Below, one piece after another: positions 10,160-19,149 of a stretch of DNA of 64,000 nucleotides. The translations under genes and the position numbers were made by a program. Origin of the DNA: Bacillota bacterium (GTDB taxonomy: Bacteria; Bacillota; Clostridia; Oscillospirales; Acutalibacteraceae); contig JAEZCC010000045.1 in assembly GCA_023412715.1 (NCBI GenBank), forward strand, positions 1-64,000, given 5' to 3'. The notes under the pieces are model-generated. The model saw only the letters and a list, made by a program, of their open reading frames with translations, did not search any database and had not been told where the DNA came from. The stretch's first letter is position 1. Every line of letters starts with the position of its first letter.

Positions 10160-12538
10160 ATGGATCTTTCCATGAGATGGCTCAAAGAATTCGTGCCGCT
10201 GGACGAAACGCCCATCCGCGATTTCACGGAAGCGATGACCATGAGCGGCAGCAAGGTAGAAAGCTGGACGGCCGAAGGCGCCGAAATTGAAAACGTCGTG
10301 GTGGGCAAGGTGCTTTCGCTTGAACGGCACCCGAACTCCGACCATATGTGGATTACGAAAATCGACGCGGGGACCGGCGAAGAGCTTCAGATTATCACCG
10401 GCGCGCAGAACCTGAAGGCCGGCGATCTCGTGCCCGTGGCGCTGCACAGCTCCACGCTGCCGGGCGGCAAAAAAATCAAGAAGGGCAAGCTGCGCGGCCT
10501 CGAGAGCAACGGCATGCTCTGCTCGTTAACCGAGCTGGGCCTGACGAAGCACGACTTCCCCTACGCCATTGAGGACGGCATCTTCGTATTGCAGGAGGAC
10601 TGCCGGATCGGCCAGTCCATCCGCGAAGCAATCGGCCTTGACGACACGACGGTGGAATTCGAGATCACCTCGAACCGGCCGGACTGCTTCTCCGTCATCG
10701 GCCTTGCACGCGAGGCGGCCGCAACGTTCGGCAAGCCCCTGAAGCTGCACGCGCCGGAGGTGAAAGCCGGCCACGGGCCGTGCGGCGAGCTGCTGGACGT
10801 GACCGTCGAGGCGCCGGACCTGTGCCCCATGTACTCGGCCCGCGTGGTGAAGAACGTGCGCGTGAAGCCCTCGCCCCGCTGGATGCGCGAGCGCCTGCGC
10901 GCCATGGGCGTACGGCCCATCAACAACATCGTCGACATCACGAACTACGTGATGCTGGAGTACGGCCAACCGATGCATTCGTTCGACTACCGCTGCCTCT
11001 CGGGGCATAAAATCGTTGTGCGCCGCGCGGCGCCGGGCGAAAGCATCACGACGCTGGACGGCGCGCAGCACAAGCTGACGGCCGAAAACCTCGTGATTGC
11101 GGACGCCGGAAAACCCGTGGCCGTCGCCGGCGTGATGGGCGGCGAAAACAGCGAAATCACCGACGGCACTACGACCATCGTGTTCGAATCCGCGAATTTC
11201 AACGGCCCCTCCGTGCGCAGGACCGCGCGCAGCCTCGGCATGCGGACCGACGCCTCCGGCCTTTACGAAAAGGGCCTGGACCCCAACAACTGCCTGCCGG
11301 CGCTGGACCGCGCGTGCGAGCTCGTCGAGCTGCTCGACGCGGGCGACGTGACGGACGGCGCCGTAATCGTGAAAAATTTCAGCGAGGTCCGCAGGAAAAT
11401 CCGCCTGACCCCGGAGTGGATCAACCGCTTTCTCGACATTTCCCTGACGGAGGACGAGATGAAAGCCATCCTCGAAAAGCTGGACTGCGGATTCGACGGA
11501 GACGACATCGTCGTGCCGACCTTCCGGCCCGACCTTGTGCACAAGGCCGACATCGCGGAAGAGATCGCCCGCTTCTACGGCTACGACAAGATTCCGGGCA
11601 CTCCCCTTTCGGGCGGCGCGCAGGGCAGGTACACGCCGCGCCAGAAATTCGAGCAGACGGCCGCCTCCGTGATGATGGCGCTCGGCGCGAGCGAAATCAT
11701 GACCTACTCGTTCATCAGCCCGAAATACTACGACAGAATCCGCATGCCCGCGGACTCGCCGCTCCGCAGGTCGGTCACCATCTCCAATCCGCTCGGGGAA
11801 GACACCAGCATCATGCGCACCGCGGCGCTGCCTTCCATGATGGAGGTTCTCGCCCGCAATTACAGCAACCGGAACGAATCCGCGTGCCTGTACGAGCTTG
11901 CGACCGTCTACCTGCCGCAGGAGGAAGGAAAGCTGCCCGACGAGAGGAACACGCTGATCTGCGGGATGTACGGCGAGGGCTTCGACTTCTTTACCGCGAA
12001 GGGCATGGTCGAAGAGCTGCTGGACCGCCTGGGCGTCGCCGGCTGGACGGCCGCCGCCTCCGAAAACGAATACAGCTACCACCCCGGCCGCTGCGCGGTG
12101 CTGACCGTCGGTGAAGACCGGCTCGGCGTCATCGGCGAGATTCACCCGGAGGTCGTTGCAAACTACGGAATGGAAGGCCGCGTCATCAGCTTTTCGCTCG
12201 ATTTTGAAGTCCTGCTGGCCCACGCGGCGACGGAAAAGACCTACCGCCCGCTCCCGAAATTCCCGGCGGTCTCCCGCGACCTCGCGCTCGTCTGCGACGA
12301 CGGAATCCCCGTACGGAAGCTGGAAGAGGCCATCCGCGCGGGTGCCGGCCCGCTGCTTGAAAGGGTCAAGCTGTTCGACGTCTATAAAGGCGAGCAGATT
12401 GCCGCCGGCAAGAAGAGCGTGGCGTTCAGCGTGACGCTGCGTTCAAAAGAAAACACGCTGACGGAAGAGCGCGTCTCAGCCGCCATGAAAAAGGTCATGG
12501 CCGAGCTCGAGAAGATCGGCGCGGCGCTCAGGCTGTGA
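10160..12538 (+). CDS. pheT: Phenylalanyl-tRNA synthetase beta subunit
   Basis: 792 residues, the normal length. Domains in order: EMAP-like tRNA-binding domain (about 40-150, with HPNSDHMWITKID), the B3/B4 editing domain (about 210-380, with RPINNIVDITNYVM and LDG), B5 (400-475), the catalytic-like core, and the C-terminal ferredoxin-like anticodon-binding domain starting near 700 (FPAVSRDLALVCDD). It forms the tetramer with PheS and edits Tyr-tRNA-Phe. It follows pheS with a 14-base gap in the same T-box-controlled transcript. Confidence 0.97.
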   Translation: MDLSMRWLKEFVPLDETPIRDFTEAMTMSGSKVESWTAEGAEIENVVVGKVLSLERHPNSDHMWITKIDAGTGEELQIITGAQNLKAGDLVPVALHSSTLPGGKKIKKGKLRGLESNGMLCSLTELGLTKHDFPYAIEDGIFVLQEDCRIGQSIREAIGLDDTTVEFEITSNRPDCFSVIGLAREAAATFGKPLKLHAPEVKAGHGPCGELLDVTVEAPDLCPMYSARVVKNVRVKPSPRWMRERLRAMGVRPINNIVDITNYVMLEYGQPMHSFDYRCLSGHKIVVRRAAPGESITTLDGAQHKLTAENLVIADAGKPVAVAGVMGGENSEITDGTTTIVFESANFNGPSVRRTARSLGMRTDASGLYEKGLDPNNCLPALDRACELVELLDAGDVTDGAVIVKNFSEVRRKIRLTPEWINRFLDISLTEDEMKAILEKLDCGFDGDDIVVPTFRPDLVHKADIAEEIARFYGYDKIPGTPLSGGAQGRYTPRQKFEQTAASVMMALGASEIMTYSFISPKYYDRIRMPADSPLRRSVTISNPLGEDTSIMRTAALPSMMEVLARNYSNRNESACLYELATVYLPQEEGKLPDERNTLICGMYGEGFDFFTAKGMVEELLDRLGVAGWTAAASENEYSYHPGRCAVLTVGEDRLGVIGEIHPEVVANYGMEGRVISFSLDFEVLLAHAATEKTYRPLPKFPAVSRDLALVCDDGIPVRKLEEAIRAGAGPLLERVKLFDVYKGEQIAAGKKSVAFSVTLRSKENTLTEERVSAAMKKVMAELEKIGAALRL

Positions 12539-12560
12539 CCGCGCCGGGCCAAAATTCCCC

Positions 12561-12589
12561 TTGCATTCCCGCGGGGCTTGTTGTATGAT
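12561..12589 (+). promoter_or_regulatory. Promoter of ireB
   Basis: TTGCAT and TATGAT are separated by 17 bases. Transcription near 12596 leaves only about 16 bases before the ATG at 12612, which rules out the longer upstream reading frame. Confidence 0.75.
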
Positions 12590-12611
12590 GTTTTCAATGG
12601 GAGGTGTTTCC

Positions 12612-12857
12612 ATGCTTGATAAGACTATGACTTTTTCGCTCGGCACCGACCGTGAGGAAAACATCAAAAAGATCCTGACGGCCGTTTACGACGCGCTGAA
12701 AGAAAAGGGTTACAACCCCATCAGTCAAATCGTAGGCTACATCCTTTCGGAGGACCCGACCTACATCACGACCCACAACAACGCCAGAAGTCTTATCCGC
12801 AGGATTGACCGTGACGAATTGCTGCAGGTGCTGCTGAAATCATATTTGGGGGAATAA
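12612..12857 (+). CDS. ireB: IreB family regulatory phosphoprotein (UPF0297)
   Basis: 81 residues matching the UPF0297/IreB family nearly throughout: DKTMTFSLG at the N-terminus, GYNPISQIVGYILSEDPTYIT in the middle and NNARSLIRRIDRDELL near the end. In enterococci IreB is a small substrate of the Ser/Thr kinase IreK and affects cephalosporin tolerance; the N-terminal Thr residues are the usual phosphorylation sites. In many Firmicutes it is followed by ruvX, which is not the case here. The start follows GGGAGGTG with good spacing. Confidence 0.92.
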   Translation: MLDKTMTFSLGTDREENIKKILTAVYDALKEKGYNPISQIVGYILSEDPTYITTHNNARSLIRRIDRDELLQVLLKSYLGE

Positions 12858-12901
12858 ATGGCGCAGGGCCGCATAAAATCACATTGCAGGAGGTTCAGCG
12901 A

Positions 12902-13201
12902 ATGAAAGAAGACGGCGCGCAGGCCACTCAATTCCCGACCTATAAAGGCAAGCCGCTGGTGCGCTGCGGCGACGTGCTGTACTACGGCAGCATGGCCGAC
13001 AGATACGTGGTGCGCCTTGAAATCAAAAGCAAAAAGAAAGTGAAGGATCTGGAGGTTGCCGACCGGGTGTCCATTCAGCTGATGCTGACGGACCAGACCG
13101 CCCGCAACCGCAAGCAGATTGTAAAGGCCAGCGAGAAAAACGGGCTTTACCTGGCCATGGATCTCGCCGATGTCTGGCTGACACGCGCGCTGTCTGAATA
13201 G
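12902..13201 (+). CDS. Conserved hypothetical protein, 99 residues
   Basis: 99 residues from the ATG at 12902, which has AGGAGG 8 bases upstream; an in-frame TTG at 12884 sits on top of that ribosome site and is rejected. The protein is soluble, with a beta-rich start (KPLVRCGDVLYYGS, YVVRLEIKSKKKVKDLEVAD) and a C-terminal helix. I do not recognise the family. It lies 44 bases after ireB with no terminator between them, so the two are probably cotranscribed, which suggests a shared role in the IreB pathway or simply a conserved housekeeping cluster. Confidence 0.7.
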   Translation: MKEDGAQATQFPTYKGKPLVRCGDVLYYGSMADRYVVRLEIKSKKKVKDLEVADRVSIQLMLTDQTARNRKQIVKASEKNGLYLAMDLADVWLTRALSE

Positions 13202-13240
13202 ACGGGCGGCACGCGCACGGATGCAAATGCTTTTGCTGCG

Positions 13241-13270
13241 AAACGGGAACCGGCGGACGGCTCCCGTTTT
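13241..13270 (+). terminator. Terminator after the ireB operon
   Basis: AAACGGGAACC pairs with GGCTCCCGTTTT around a GC-rich loop, with one mismatch. Confidence 0.7.
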
Positions 13271-13343
13271 CTGCTGTAATATCCCCTTCGCAGGCACAGC
13301 GCGAGGACGGGGAAATGGAAAAAATTGTACGAGGTGAGCCGTT

Positions 13344-14300
13344 TTGCAGATATCGGTGATCGGGTGCGGGCGCTGGGGGGCGTTCCTCGCGTGGTACCTT
13401 GACAGGCTGGGCCACGCCGTGACGCTCTACGGCAGGGCGAGCTCCGCCAAGCTGGAACAGCTGCGGGCCACGCGTTCCAACGGGATGGTGACGCTGGGGG
13501 AATCCATCGCTTTTACGACAAGCCTTCCGGAAGCGGCCGCTTTCGGGGAAATTCTGGTCATCTCGGTCGGCGCGCAGGGCTTCCGCGCGCTGATGCAGGA
13601 GCTTTCGCGCGAAGATCTGGCCGGCAAAACCGCCGTTCTCTGCATGAAAGGTCTGGAAGCCGGAACGGGAAAACGTCTGACGCAGATCTTCGGGGAATAC
13701 GCCCCCCGCGTTCCTGTCGCCGTCTGGGTCGGGCCGGGCCACGTGCAGGATTTTGTAAAGGGCATCCCCAACTGCATGGTGATAGACAGCGAAAGCATGG
13801 AAGTGAAAAAACGTCTGGTCGAAACGTTCTCGAGCGGCCTCATCCGCTTTTACTACGGCGACGACCTGCTGGGCAACGAAATCGGCGCCGCTTCCAAGAA
13901 CGTGGTCGGCATCGCCGCCGGCATGCTGGACGGTCTCGGCAAAACGGCCCTCAAGGGCGCCCTGATGTCGCGCGGCACGCGCGAGATTGCCCGCCTCATC
14001 AAGGCGATGGGCGGCAACGAAATCACGGCGTACGGCCTCGCGCACCTCGGCGACTACGAAGCGACGGTCTTCTCCCCTTACAGCCACAACCGCAAATTCG
14101 GCGAGATGTTCGTGCGCGGGGAAAATTACGGCGAGCTTGCCGAAGGCGTCGCGACGACCGGCGCGCTGCTGATGCTGGGGGAAAAATACGGCGTCGACCT
14201 GCCCATTTCAAAGGCCGTGGACGCCGTCGTGCGCGAGGGGCGCGACCCCAGCCGCGTTCTGTCGGACCTGTTCCTGCGCAGCATCAAAATGGAGTTTTAA
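13344..14300 (+). CDS. gpsA: NAD(P)-dependent glycerol-3-phosphate dehydrogenase
   Basis: 318 residues with a TTG start behind GAGGTG. The N-terminal Rossmann loop is GCGRWGA. The family signature GNEIGAASKNVVGIAAGM near 177 holds the catalytic Lys, followed by RGTREIARL and GLAHLGDYEATVFS, which matches GLxGLGD of GpsA. It makes sn-glycerol 3-phosphate from dihydroxyacetone phosphate for membrane lipids. It is slightly shorter than typical GpsA (about 330-340) and the third motif is divergent (HLGDYEAT for GLGDLxxT), so cofactor or substrate details may differ. The lipid glycosyltransferase two genes downstream fits a membrane-lipid context. Confidence 0.85.
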   Translation: MQISVIGCGRWGAFLAWYLDRLGHAVTLYGRASSAKLEQLRATRSNGMVTLGESIAFTTSLPEAAAFGEILVISVGAQGFRALMQELSREDLAGKTAVLCMKGLEAGTGKRLTQIFGEYAPRVPVAVWVGPGHVQDFVKGIPNCMVIDSESMEVKKRLVETFSSGLIRFYYGDDLLGNEIGAASKNVVGIAAGMLDGLGKTALKGALMSRGTREIARLIKAMGGNEITAYGLAHLGDYEATVFSPYSHNRKFGEMFVRGENYGELAEGVATTGALLMLGEKYGVDLPISKAVDAVVREGRDPSRVLSDLFLRSIKMEF

Positions 14301-14347
14301 GCCCGGATCCGCCTGCGGCGGAAAGAGCGATAAGGAGAATTCTTAAG

Positions 14348-15199
14348 ATGAGTGAAGAAAACTGCAGCCACAACTGCCCTGAATGCGAAGAGAACTGCCC
14401 TTCCCGCGGCGCGCCGGCAAGCATGCTTGAAAAGCCGAACGCCCGCAGCCGCATCGGCAGGGTGATCGGCGTCGTCAGCGGAAAGGGCGGCGTCGGCAAA
14501 AGCCTCGTGACCTCGCTGCTGGCCGTGCTGGCGCAGCGGCGCGGCTCCCGGGCCGGCATCCTCGACGCAGATATCACGGGGCCTTCGGTACCGCGCATCT
14601 TCGGCGTGCACGGCAAGGCCACGGGGGTGGACGGCGCCATTCTGCCGTCGAAGACGAGAACCGGCATCCAGATTATGTCTGCCAATCTTCTGCTTGACGA
14701 AGAAACGGCCCCCGTCGTCTGGCGGGGCCCGCTGATTGCCAATATTGTGAAGCAGTTCTGGACGGACGTCGTCTGGGACAACGTGGACTTCCTGTTCGTC
14801 GACATGCCGCCGGGCACGGGCGACGTGCCGCTGACCGTTTTCCAGTCCCTGCCCGTCGACGGCATCGTGGTCGTCACCTCGCCCCAGGAGCTGGTCTCCA
14901 TGATTGTCGAAAAAGCGGTCAACATGGCGAAGATGATGGATATCCCGATTCTGGGCATCGTGGAAAACATGAGCTATGTAAAATGCCCCGGCTGCGGAAA
15001 AGAGATCCGCCCGTTCGGCGAGAGCCACGCGGAAGAAACGGCGGCCAGGTTCGGCCTGAAGGTGCTCGCGCGCATTCCCCTCGACCCGGCCGTCGCCGAA
15101 AAATGCGACGCCGGCCGCGTGGAAGAGATCGAAGCGCCGTGGCTGGAAGCGGCCGCGGACGCCGTCGCCGCTGCGAAGAAAAAGGCCGATTTCGCCTGA
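14348..15199 (+). CDS. Mrp/NBP35 family iron-sulfur carrier ATPase
   Basis: 283 residues. An N-terminal Cys-rich extension (CSHNCPECEENC, residues 5-16) is followed by the deviant Walker A motif SGKGGVGKSLV near 44, switch I LDADITGPSVPRIFG and Walker B VDFLFVDMPPGTGD. A C-terminal CxxC (CPGCGKE near 216) is the conserved cluster-bridging pair of this family. The family binds and transfers iron-sulfur clusters in the cytoplasm as a dimer. The N-terminal Cys motif is like that of the NBP35 branch and of many anaerobic Mrp proteins. AAGGAG lies 12 bases before the ATG. The gene is 47 bases after gpsA. Confidence 0.92.
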   Translation: MSEENCSHNCPECEENCPSRGAPASMLEKPNARSRIGRVIGVVSGKGGVGKSLVTSLLAVLAQRRGSRAGILDADITGPSVPRIFGVHGKATGVDGAILPSKTRTGIQIMSANLLLDEETAPVVWRGPLIANIVKQFWTDVVWDNVDFLFVDMPPGTGDVPLTVFQSLPVDGIVVVTSPQELVSMIVEKAVNMAKMMDIPILGIVENMSYVKCPGCGKEIRPFGESHAEETAARFGLKVLARIPLDPAVAEKCDAGRVEEIEAPWLEAAADAVAAAKKKADFA

Positions 15200-15212
15200 A
15201 AAAGCCGGAAGA

Positions 15213-15248
15213 AAAAGCAGCGCCCAAAAACGGCGTTGCTTTTGTTTT
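15213..15248 (+). terminator. Terminator after the Mrp-type gene
   Basis: AAAGCAGCGCC pairs with GGCGTTGCTTT around a loop of A, followed by TTTTGTTTT. Confidence 0.7.
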
Positions 15249-15321
15249 GCCGGCCGTCCTCCGCGCGGGCGGGGACGTCCGGAACGGAGCCGCCCCGATT
15301 TTGCAGGAAAGGACCGTTGCG

Positions 15322-16464
15322 ATGAAAGCCCTGATTTTATCGACGGCGACCGGCCAGGGCCACAATTCCGCCGCCGCTGCCATTGCCGAGGCCCTCTGCG
15401 AAAAGGGATGCGAAGCGCCGGTCATGGACTGCCTGCATCTCGGCCGGCGCGACGTTTCGGCGCCGGTGTCGCGGCTTTACGCCGGAATCACGGTGCGCAC
15501 GCCGGGCTTTTTCCGCCTGCTTTACCGGGCGGGCATGGCGGTCACGTCCGCAAAACGGAAATCGCCGATCTACGGTCTGAACGCCCTGACCGCGAAAACG
15601 CTTCACGAAACACTGCTGCGCGTCAGGCCGGACGTCGTCGTCTGCACGCACATTTTCAGCGCGCAGGCCGTTTCCGCGGTGCGGCAAAGGTTCGGCCTGC
15701 GGATTCCGGCCGTCGGCGTGGCGACCGACTACACCTGCATCCCGTTCTGGGAAGAGTCGGAGCTGGACCGGTACGTGATTCCGGACGCGCCCCTCGCGGG
15801 CGAATTCGCCGCGCGCGGGATCCCCGCGGAAAAGCTGCTGCCGCTCGGGATTCCCGTGCGGGCCCAGTACCGCTCGGTACTGCCGAAACAGCAGGCCCGG
15901 AGGGAGTTTTGCCTGACGGCGAAGCACATATTCCTGGTCATGGGCGGAAGCATGGGGTACGGCGACATCCCGCTTCTGGCTGACAGGCTCCTGCAGGCGG
16001 TGCCGGACTCGCAGGTGGCGGCGGTCTGCGGGAAAAACAGAAAGATGGTCCAGACCCTCGCGGGAAAGGCGGGGATCGTCCCGTTCGGCTTTCTGGAAAA
16101 CGCGGGGGACCTGATGGACGCGGCGGACGTCGTATTGACGAAGCCCGGCGGCCTGACCTCTACGGAAGCGCTGGCAAAACGCGTGCCGACCGTGCTGACG
16201 CGCCCCATCCCGGGGTGCGAAGAGAAAAACGCGCGGTACCTCTGCTCCATCGGCGCGGCGGCCGCCGCCGACAGCCCGGAAGACGCCGCCCTGGAGGCCG
16301 CCCGGCTGCTGGCGGACGCGGACCGCAGGGAAGCCATGCGGCAGGCGCAGGAAAAATTCATCCGCCCCGACGCGGCCCTGCGGATCCGCGACCTGCTGTT
16401 TGCCCTGGCGCAAAGCGAAAAGCCCGCCTCCTCCGGCGGCGAAGCATCGGAGGAAGCGGGCTGA
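15322..16464 (+). CDS. MGDG-synthase-type lipid glycosyltransferase (UgtP-like)
   Basis: 380 residues from the ATG at 15322, preceded by AGGAAAGGA. The N-terminal half opens with ILSTATGQGHNSAAAAIAEAL, the lipid-acceptor domain of the MGDG synthase family. The C-terminal GT28 domain has MGGSMGYGD near 210, LTKPGGLTSTEAL near 272 and PGCEEKNARYL, the UDP-sugar site. The family transfers sugar from a UDP-sugar to diacylglycerol at the inner face of the membrane. The last dozen residues (PASSGGEASEEAG) are low complexity and are encoded by the arm-loop-arm of the convergent adenine deaminase terminator. Confidence 0.88.
   Translation: MKALILSTATGQGHNSAAAAIAEALCEKGCEAPVMDCLHLGRRDVSAPVSRLYAGITVRTPGFFRLLYRAGMAVTSAKRKSPIYGLNALTAKTLHETLLRVRPDVVVCTHIFSAQAVSAVRQRFGLRIPAVGVATDYTCIPFWEESELDRYVIPDAPLAGEFAARGIPAEKLLPLGIPVRAQYRSVLPKQQARREFCLTAKHIFLVMGGSMGYGDIPLLADRLLQAVPDSQVAAVCGKNRKMVQTLAGKAGIVPFGFLENAGDLMDAADVVLTKPGGLTSTEALAKRVPTVLTRPIPGCEEKNARYLCSIGAAAAADSPEDAALEAARLLADADRREAMRQAQEKFIRPDAALRIRDLLFALAQSEKPASSGGEASEEAG
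16421..16462 (-). terminator. Terminator of adenine deaminase, inside the glycosyltransferase 3' end
   Basis: Arms AGCCCGC-C-TCCTCCG and CGGAGGA-A-GCGGGCT pair around a 12-base loop; on the minus strand they are followed by TTTTCGCTTT. The whole stem is also coding sequence for the convergent gene. Confidence 0.8.
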
Positions 16465-16482
16465 GACGGGGTTTTCCGCTTT

Positions 16483-18180
16483 TTAAAGAAAACGGCCCTC
16501 CGGCACGTCGAAAACGCCGGAGTCCGTAATGCGCAGGGCGGGGATGACCGGAAGCGAAAGAAACGAAAGGTTCTGGAAAACGTCGATCTTTTCCGGGACG
16601 CCCATCCGGTGGGCAATCGCGGCCATCTCCGCCGTTTCGCGCGAGACGTCCGGCTCCGCGCGGTCGGTGAACAGCCCCGCAACATTCAGGCGGACGGTTT
16701 TCAGCACTCTGCCCCTGCTGACGAGCGTATATCCCCCGCCGCAGCGCTTCAGCTCTTCGACGGCGGCCAGCATGTCGCCGTCGGAATCGCCCGCGACAAT
16801 CAGGTTATGGGAATCGTGGCCGACCGTGGAGGCGACGGCCCCGTTCTTCAGGCCGAAGCCTTTGACCGCGCCGACGCCCGTTCTGCCGCTCCCGTCGTGC
16901 CGCTGCACTACGGCAATTTTGAGGATGTCTCCCGCGGGGCGGAACCAGCCCCCCTCTTCCGGAAGCGGAAGCATCAGCTTTTCCGTCGCAAGCTGCCCGG
17001 GCACGATGCCGATGACGGGAAAGCTCTTCGAGGCGCGCAGCGCGAAGACGTCCGCTCTGAGCGCCGGGATTCTGACGCTGTGCGTAAGCCGTCCGCCCGG
17101 CCGCGTTTTCGCGGCGTTCCGCGGCAGATCCTCCAGCGGGATCCCGTCTTTATACACCCGGCAGATATGTACGGAGCGAAGATCGTCCAGCACCACAAGG
17201 TCGGCCCTGCAGCCGGGCGCCACCGCCCCCCTGCCGCGCAGGCCGTAGGCGCGCGCCGCGTTGAGAGTGGCGATTTTAATGGCGCGGACCGGCTCCATTC
17301 CCAAAGCAATCGCCATGCGAATATTGCGGTCGATATGGCCGTTCTGTTCCACGTCGTCAAGGTGGACGTCGTCGGTGCAGAACACGAAGCGGTCGCAGGC
17401 GATGCCGTCGCGGAGGATGCCGCCCACGATTGCCCTGAGGTTTTTCGCGGCGGAGCCCTCCCGTATCTGGACGATGAAGCCGGCCCGCAGGCGTTCCAGC
17501 GCCTCCGGCCACGAGGAACACTCGTGGTCGGTCTGCACCCCCGCGAGGCGGTACGCCTGAAGGGCGCGGCCCGCCATGCCGGGGGAATGGCCGTCGACGG
17601 TGCCCTGCCGCATCAGCTCGATCTTCCGCAGCAGGCTTTCGTCCCCGCCGGCCGCCGCCGCAAAGTTCATCACTTCGCCCAGCCCGCAGACGTGCGGGTT
17701 GCGGCGGAGTTTTTTGATTTCTTCCTCGCCAAAAACGGCGCCGTTGTGGTCGAACGGCCCCAGCGGGACGCAGGACGGCAGGGCGAAATAAACGTCGAGG
17801 TTCGTCTTCGCGCTGTCGCGGATGAGATAGCGCACCCCTGCGAGGCCGCAGACGTTCGCAATTTCATGCGGGTCGGCGACGACCGCCGTCGTGCCGCGGG
17901 CAAGCAGCTTCGGGGCCAGAATCCGCGGAGAGGCCATGGACGACTCCAGGTGCATATGCGCGTCAAGAAAGCCCGGGGCGACCACCTTCCCGCGCAGATC
18001 GATTTCCTTCGAGGCCGAGTAGCTGCCGACCCCCGCGATGATCCCGTTTTTCACGGCGACGTCGGCATGGAAAAGCCGTTCTGAAAACACGTCCGCGACC
18101 GCGGCGTTTTTCAGGACAAAATCAGGTTCGGCGCTTCCTCTTGCGCAGGCCAGCAGCAGCTTTTTCGTCTCAAGGTCCAT
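16483..18180 (-). CDS. ade: Adenine deaminase
   Basis: 565 residues. It is an amidohydrolase with the metal-binding motif GFLDAHMHLESS near 72, DPHEIANV near 104, DGHSPGM near 195, DHECSSW near 215 and FCTDDVH near 268. The C-terminal region (VGHDSHNLIVAGDSD) is characteristic of Ade. It converts adenine to hypoxanthine and ammonia for purine salvage. Its -10 element is only about 33 bases before the ATG, so there is no room for a purine riboswitch. It is convergent with the glycosyltransferase. Confidence 0.95.
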   Translation of the reverse strand: MDLETKKLLLACARGSAEPDFVLKNAAVADVFSERLFHADVAVKNGIIAGVGSYSASKEIDLRGKVVAPGFLDAHMHLESSMASPRILAPKLLARGTTAVVADPHEIANVCGLAGVRYLIRDSAKTNLDVYFALPSCVPLGPFDHNGAVFGEEEIKKLRRNPHVCGLGEVMNFAAAAGGDESLLRKIELMRQGTVDGHSPGMAGRALQAYRLAGVQTDHECSSWPEALERLRAGFIVQIREGSAAKNLRAIVGGILRDGIACDRFVFCTDDVHLDDVEQNGHIDRNIRMAIALGMEPVRAIKIATLNAARAYGLRGRGAVAPGCRADLVVLDDLRSVHICRVYKDGIPLEDLPRNAAKTRPGGRLTHSVRIPALRADVFALRASKSFPVIGIVPGQLATEKLMLPLPEEGGWFRPAGDILKIAVVQRHDGSGRTGVGAVKGFGLKNGAVASTVGHDSHNLIVAGDSDGDMLAAVEELKRCGGGYTLVSRGRVLKTVRLNVAGLFTDRAEPDVSRETAEMAAIAHRMGVPEKIDVFQNLSFLSLPVIPALRITDSGVFDVPEGRFL

Positions 18181-18212
18181 GGTAATTCCCGCCTCCCCGC
18201 CGTATTTTTACC

Positions 18213-18241
18213 ATCATAGCACGGCGCGGGGCGGGAATCAA
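18213..18241 (-). promoter_or_regulatory. Promoter of adenine deaminase
   Basis: On the minus strand TTGATT and TATGAT are separated by a 17-base GC-rich spacer. Confidence 0.75.
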
Positions 18242-18251
18242 CCGCAGAGCG

Positions 18252-19076
18252 TCAGGTCAGCACAAGTTTTTCAACGGCAAAGGCGACCCCGTCCCCGTCG
18301 TTCGTGCCGGTGACGAAATTTGCGGCTTCCTTTACCGCGGGCAGGGAATTTTCCATCGCCACGGCGACGCCGGCGCAGCGGAGCATGCTGATGTCGTTGT
18401 CGCTGTCGCCCACCGCCATGACCTGGGACGGACTGATGGAAAGCATGGTGCACAGGAACTTGAGGGCTTCGCCCTTGCTGCAGGACGACGCGTTGATCTC
18501 AAGGTTCTCCATGCCGGAAGAGGTCACGGTCAGGCCCGGGATGGACAGGATTTTTTCGCGCAGCTGCGCCCGCAGCTCCAGCGGCACATAAGGCAGGTTC
18601 ACCTTCTCGGGCGGGAAGCTCTGCCGGGCGACCTGCGCGGCCAGGTCGTCCACAAGCTGCTGCGACGCGAGGATATAACGCAGAATATTGTCCGGAAGGC
18701 CGGCCTTGACCGCAAGGTCGAGCATGCTGCTCTGGGCATAGGCGATTCCGTCGCAGTAGACTTCCGCAAACAGCCCGTAGGCGTCGAAAAGCGCCATGAG
18801 CCGCTTCGCCTGCTGCATGGTCATAAGGTTGCGATAAAGCGCCTTCTGCGTCTGAAGATCCCGGACCAGAGCGCCGTTTGAAGTGATGGCATAGCGGACG
18901 CCGCGAAGCTCCGCGACCTGCCCGGGCAGCATGCGGGCGACGCGGCCCGTCGCTGGAACGACGGCGACTCCCCGGTTGAGCGCGCTCCTCAGCGCTTCGG
19001 CGGAACGTTCCGACACCGTCTTGTCCGACCGCAGCAAGGTCCCATCCATATCCACGGCAATCAGTTTTACAGTCAT
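18252..19076 (-). CDS. Cof-type HAD superfamily hydrolase
   Basis: 274 residues. The nucleophile motif AVDMDGTLLRSDK is at residues 7-19, a Thr motif in VVPATGR near 38, and the C-terminal motif MAVGDSDNDISMLRCAG near 216 supplies the Mg-binding Asp residues. The Cof/YbeY-type cap sits between. Such enzymes dephosphorylate sugar phosphates, FMN or similar small molecules; the substrate cannot be read from sequence. AAGGGA precedes the ATG. It ends close to the adenine deaminase promoter, so the two are not obviously one operon. Confidence 0.88.
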   Translation of the reverse strand: MTVKLIAVDMDGTLLRSDKTVSERSAEALRSALNRGVAVVPATGRVARMLPGQVAELRGVRYAITSNGALVRDLQTQKALYRNLMTMQQAKRLMALFDAYGLFAEVYCDGIAYAQSSMLDLAVKAGLPDNILRYILASQQLVDDLAAQVARQSFPPEKVNLPYVPLELRAQLREKILSIPGLTVTSSGMENLEINASSCSKGEALKFLCTMLSISPSQVMAVGDSDNDISMLRCAGVAVAMENSLPAVKEAANFVTGTNDGDGVAFAVEKLVLT

Positions 19077-19149
19077 TCGTCCGATTCCCTTTCGTTTGTC
19101 CCGCGGGGAGGTCTGCAGCCCGCGTCCGATTGGTCATAAATTTCGTTTA

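Noticed and set aside
12884..12901. Earlier TTG start for the 99-residue protein
   Set aside because: It lies on the ribosome site that serves the ATG at 12902.
18181..18251. Purine riboswitch in front of adenine deaminase
   Set aside because: The -10 element is only about 33 bases before the start codon, leaving no room for an aptamer.
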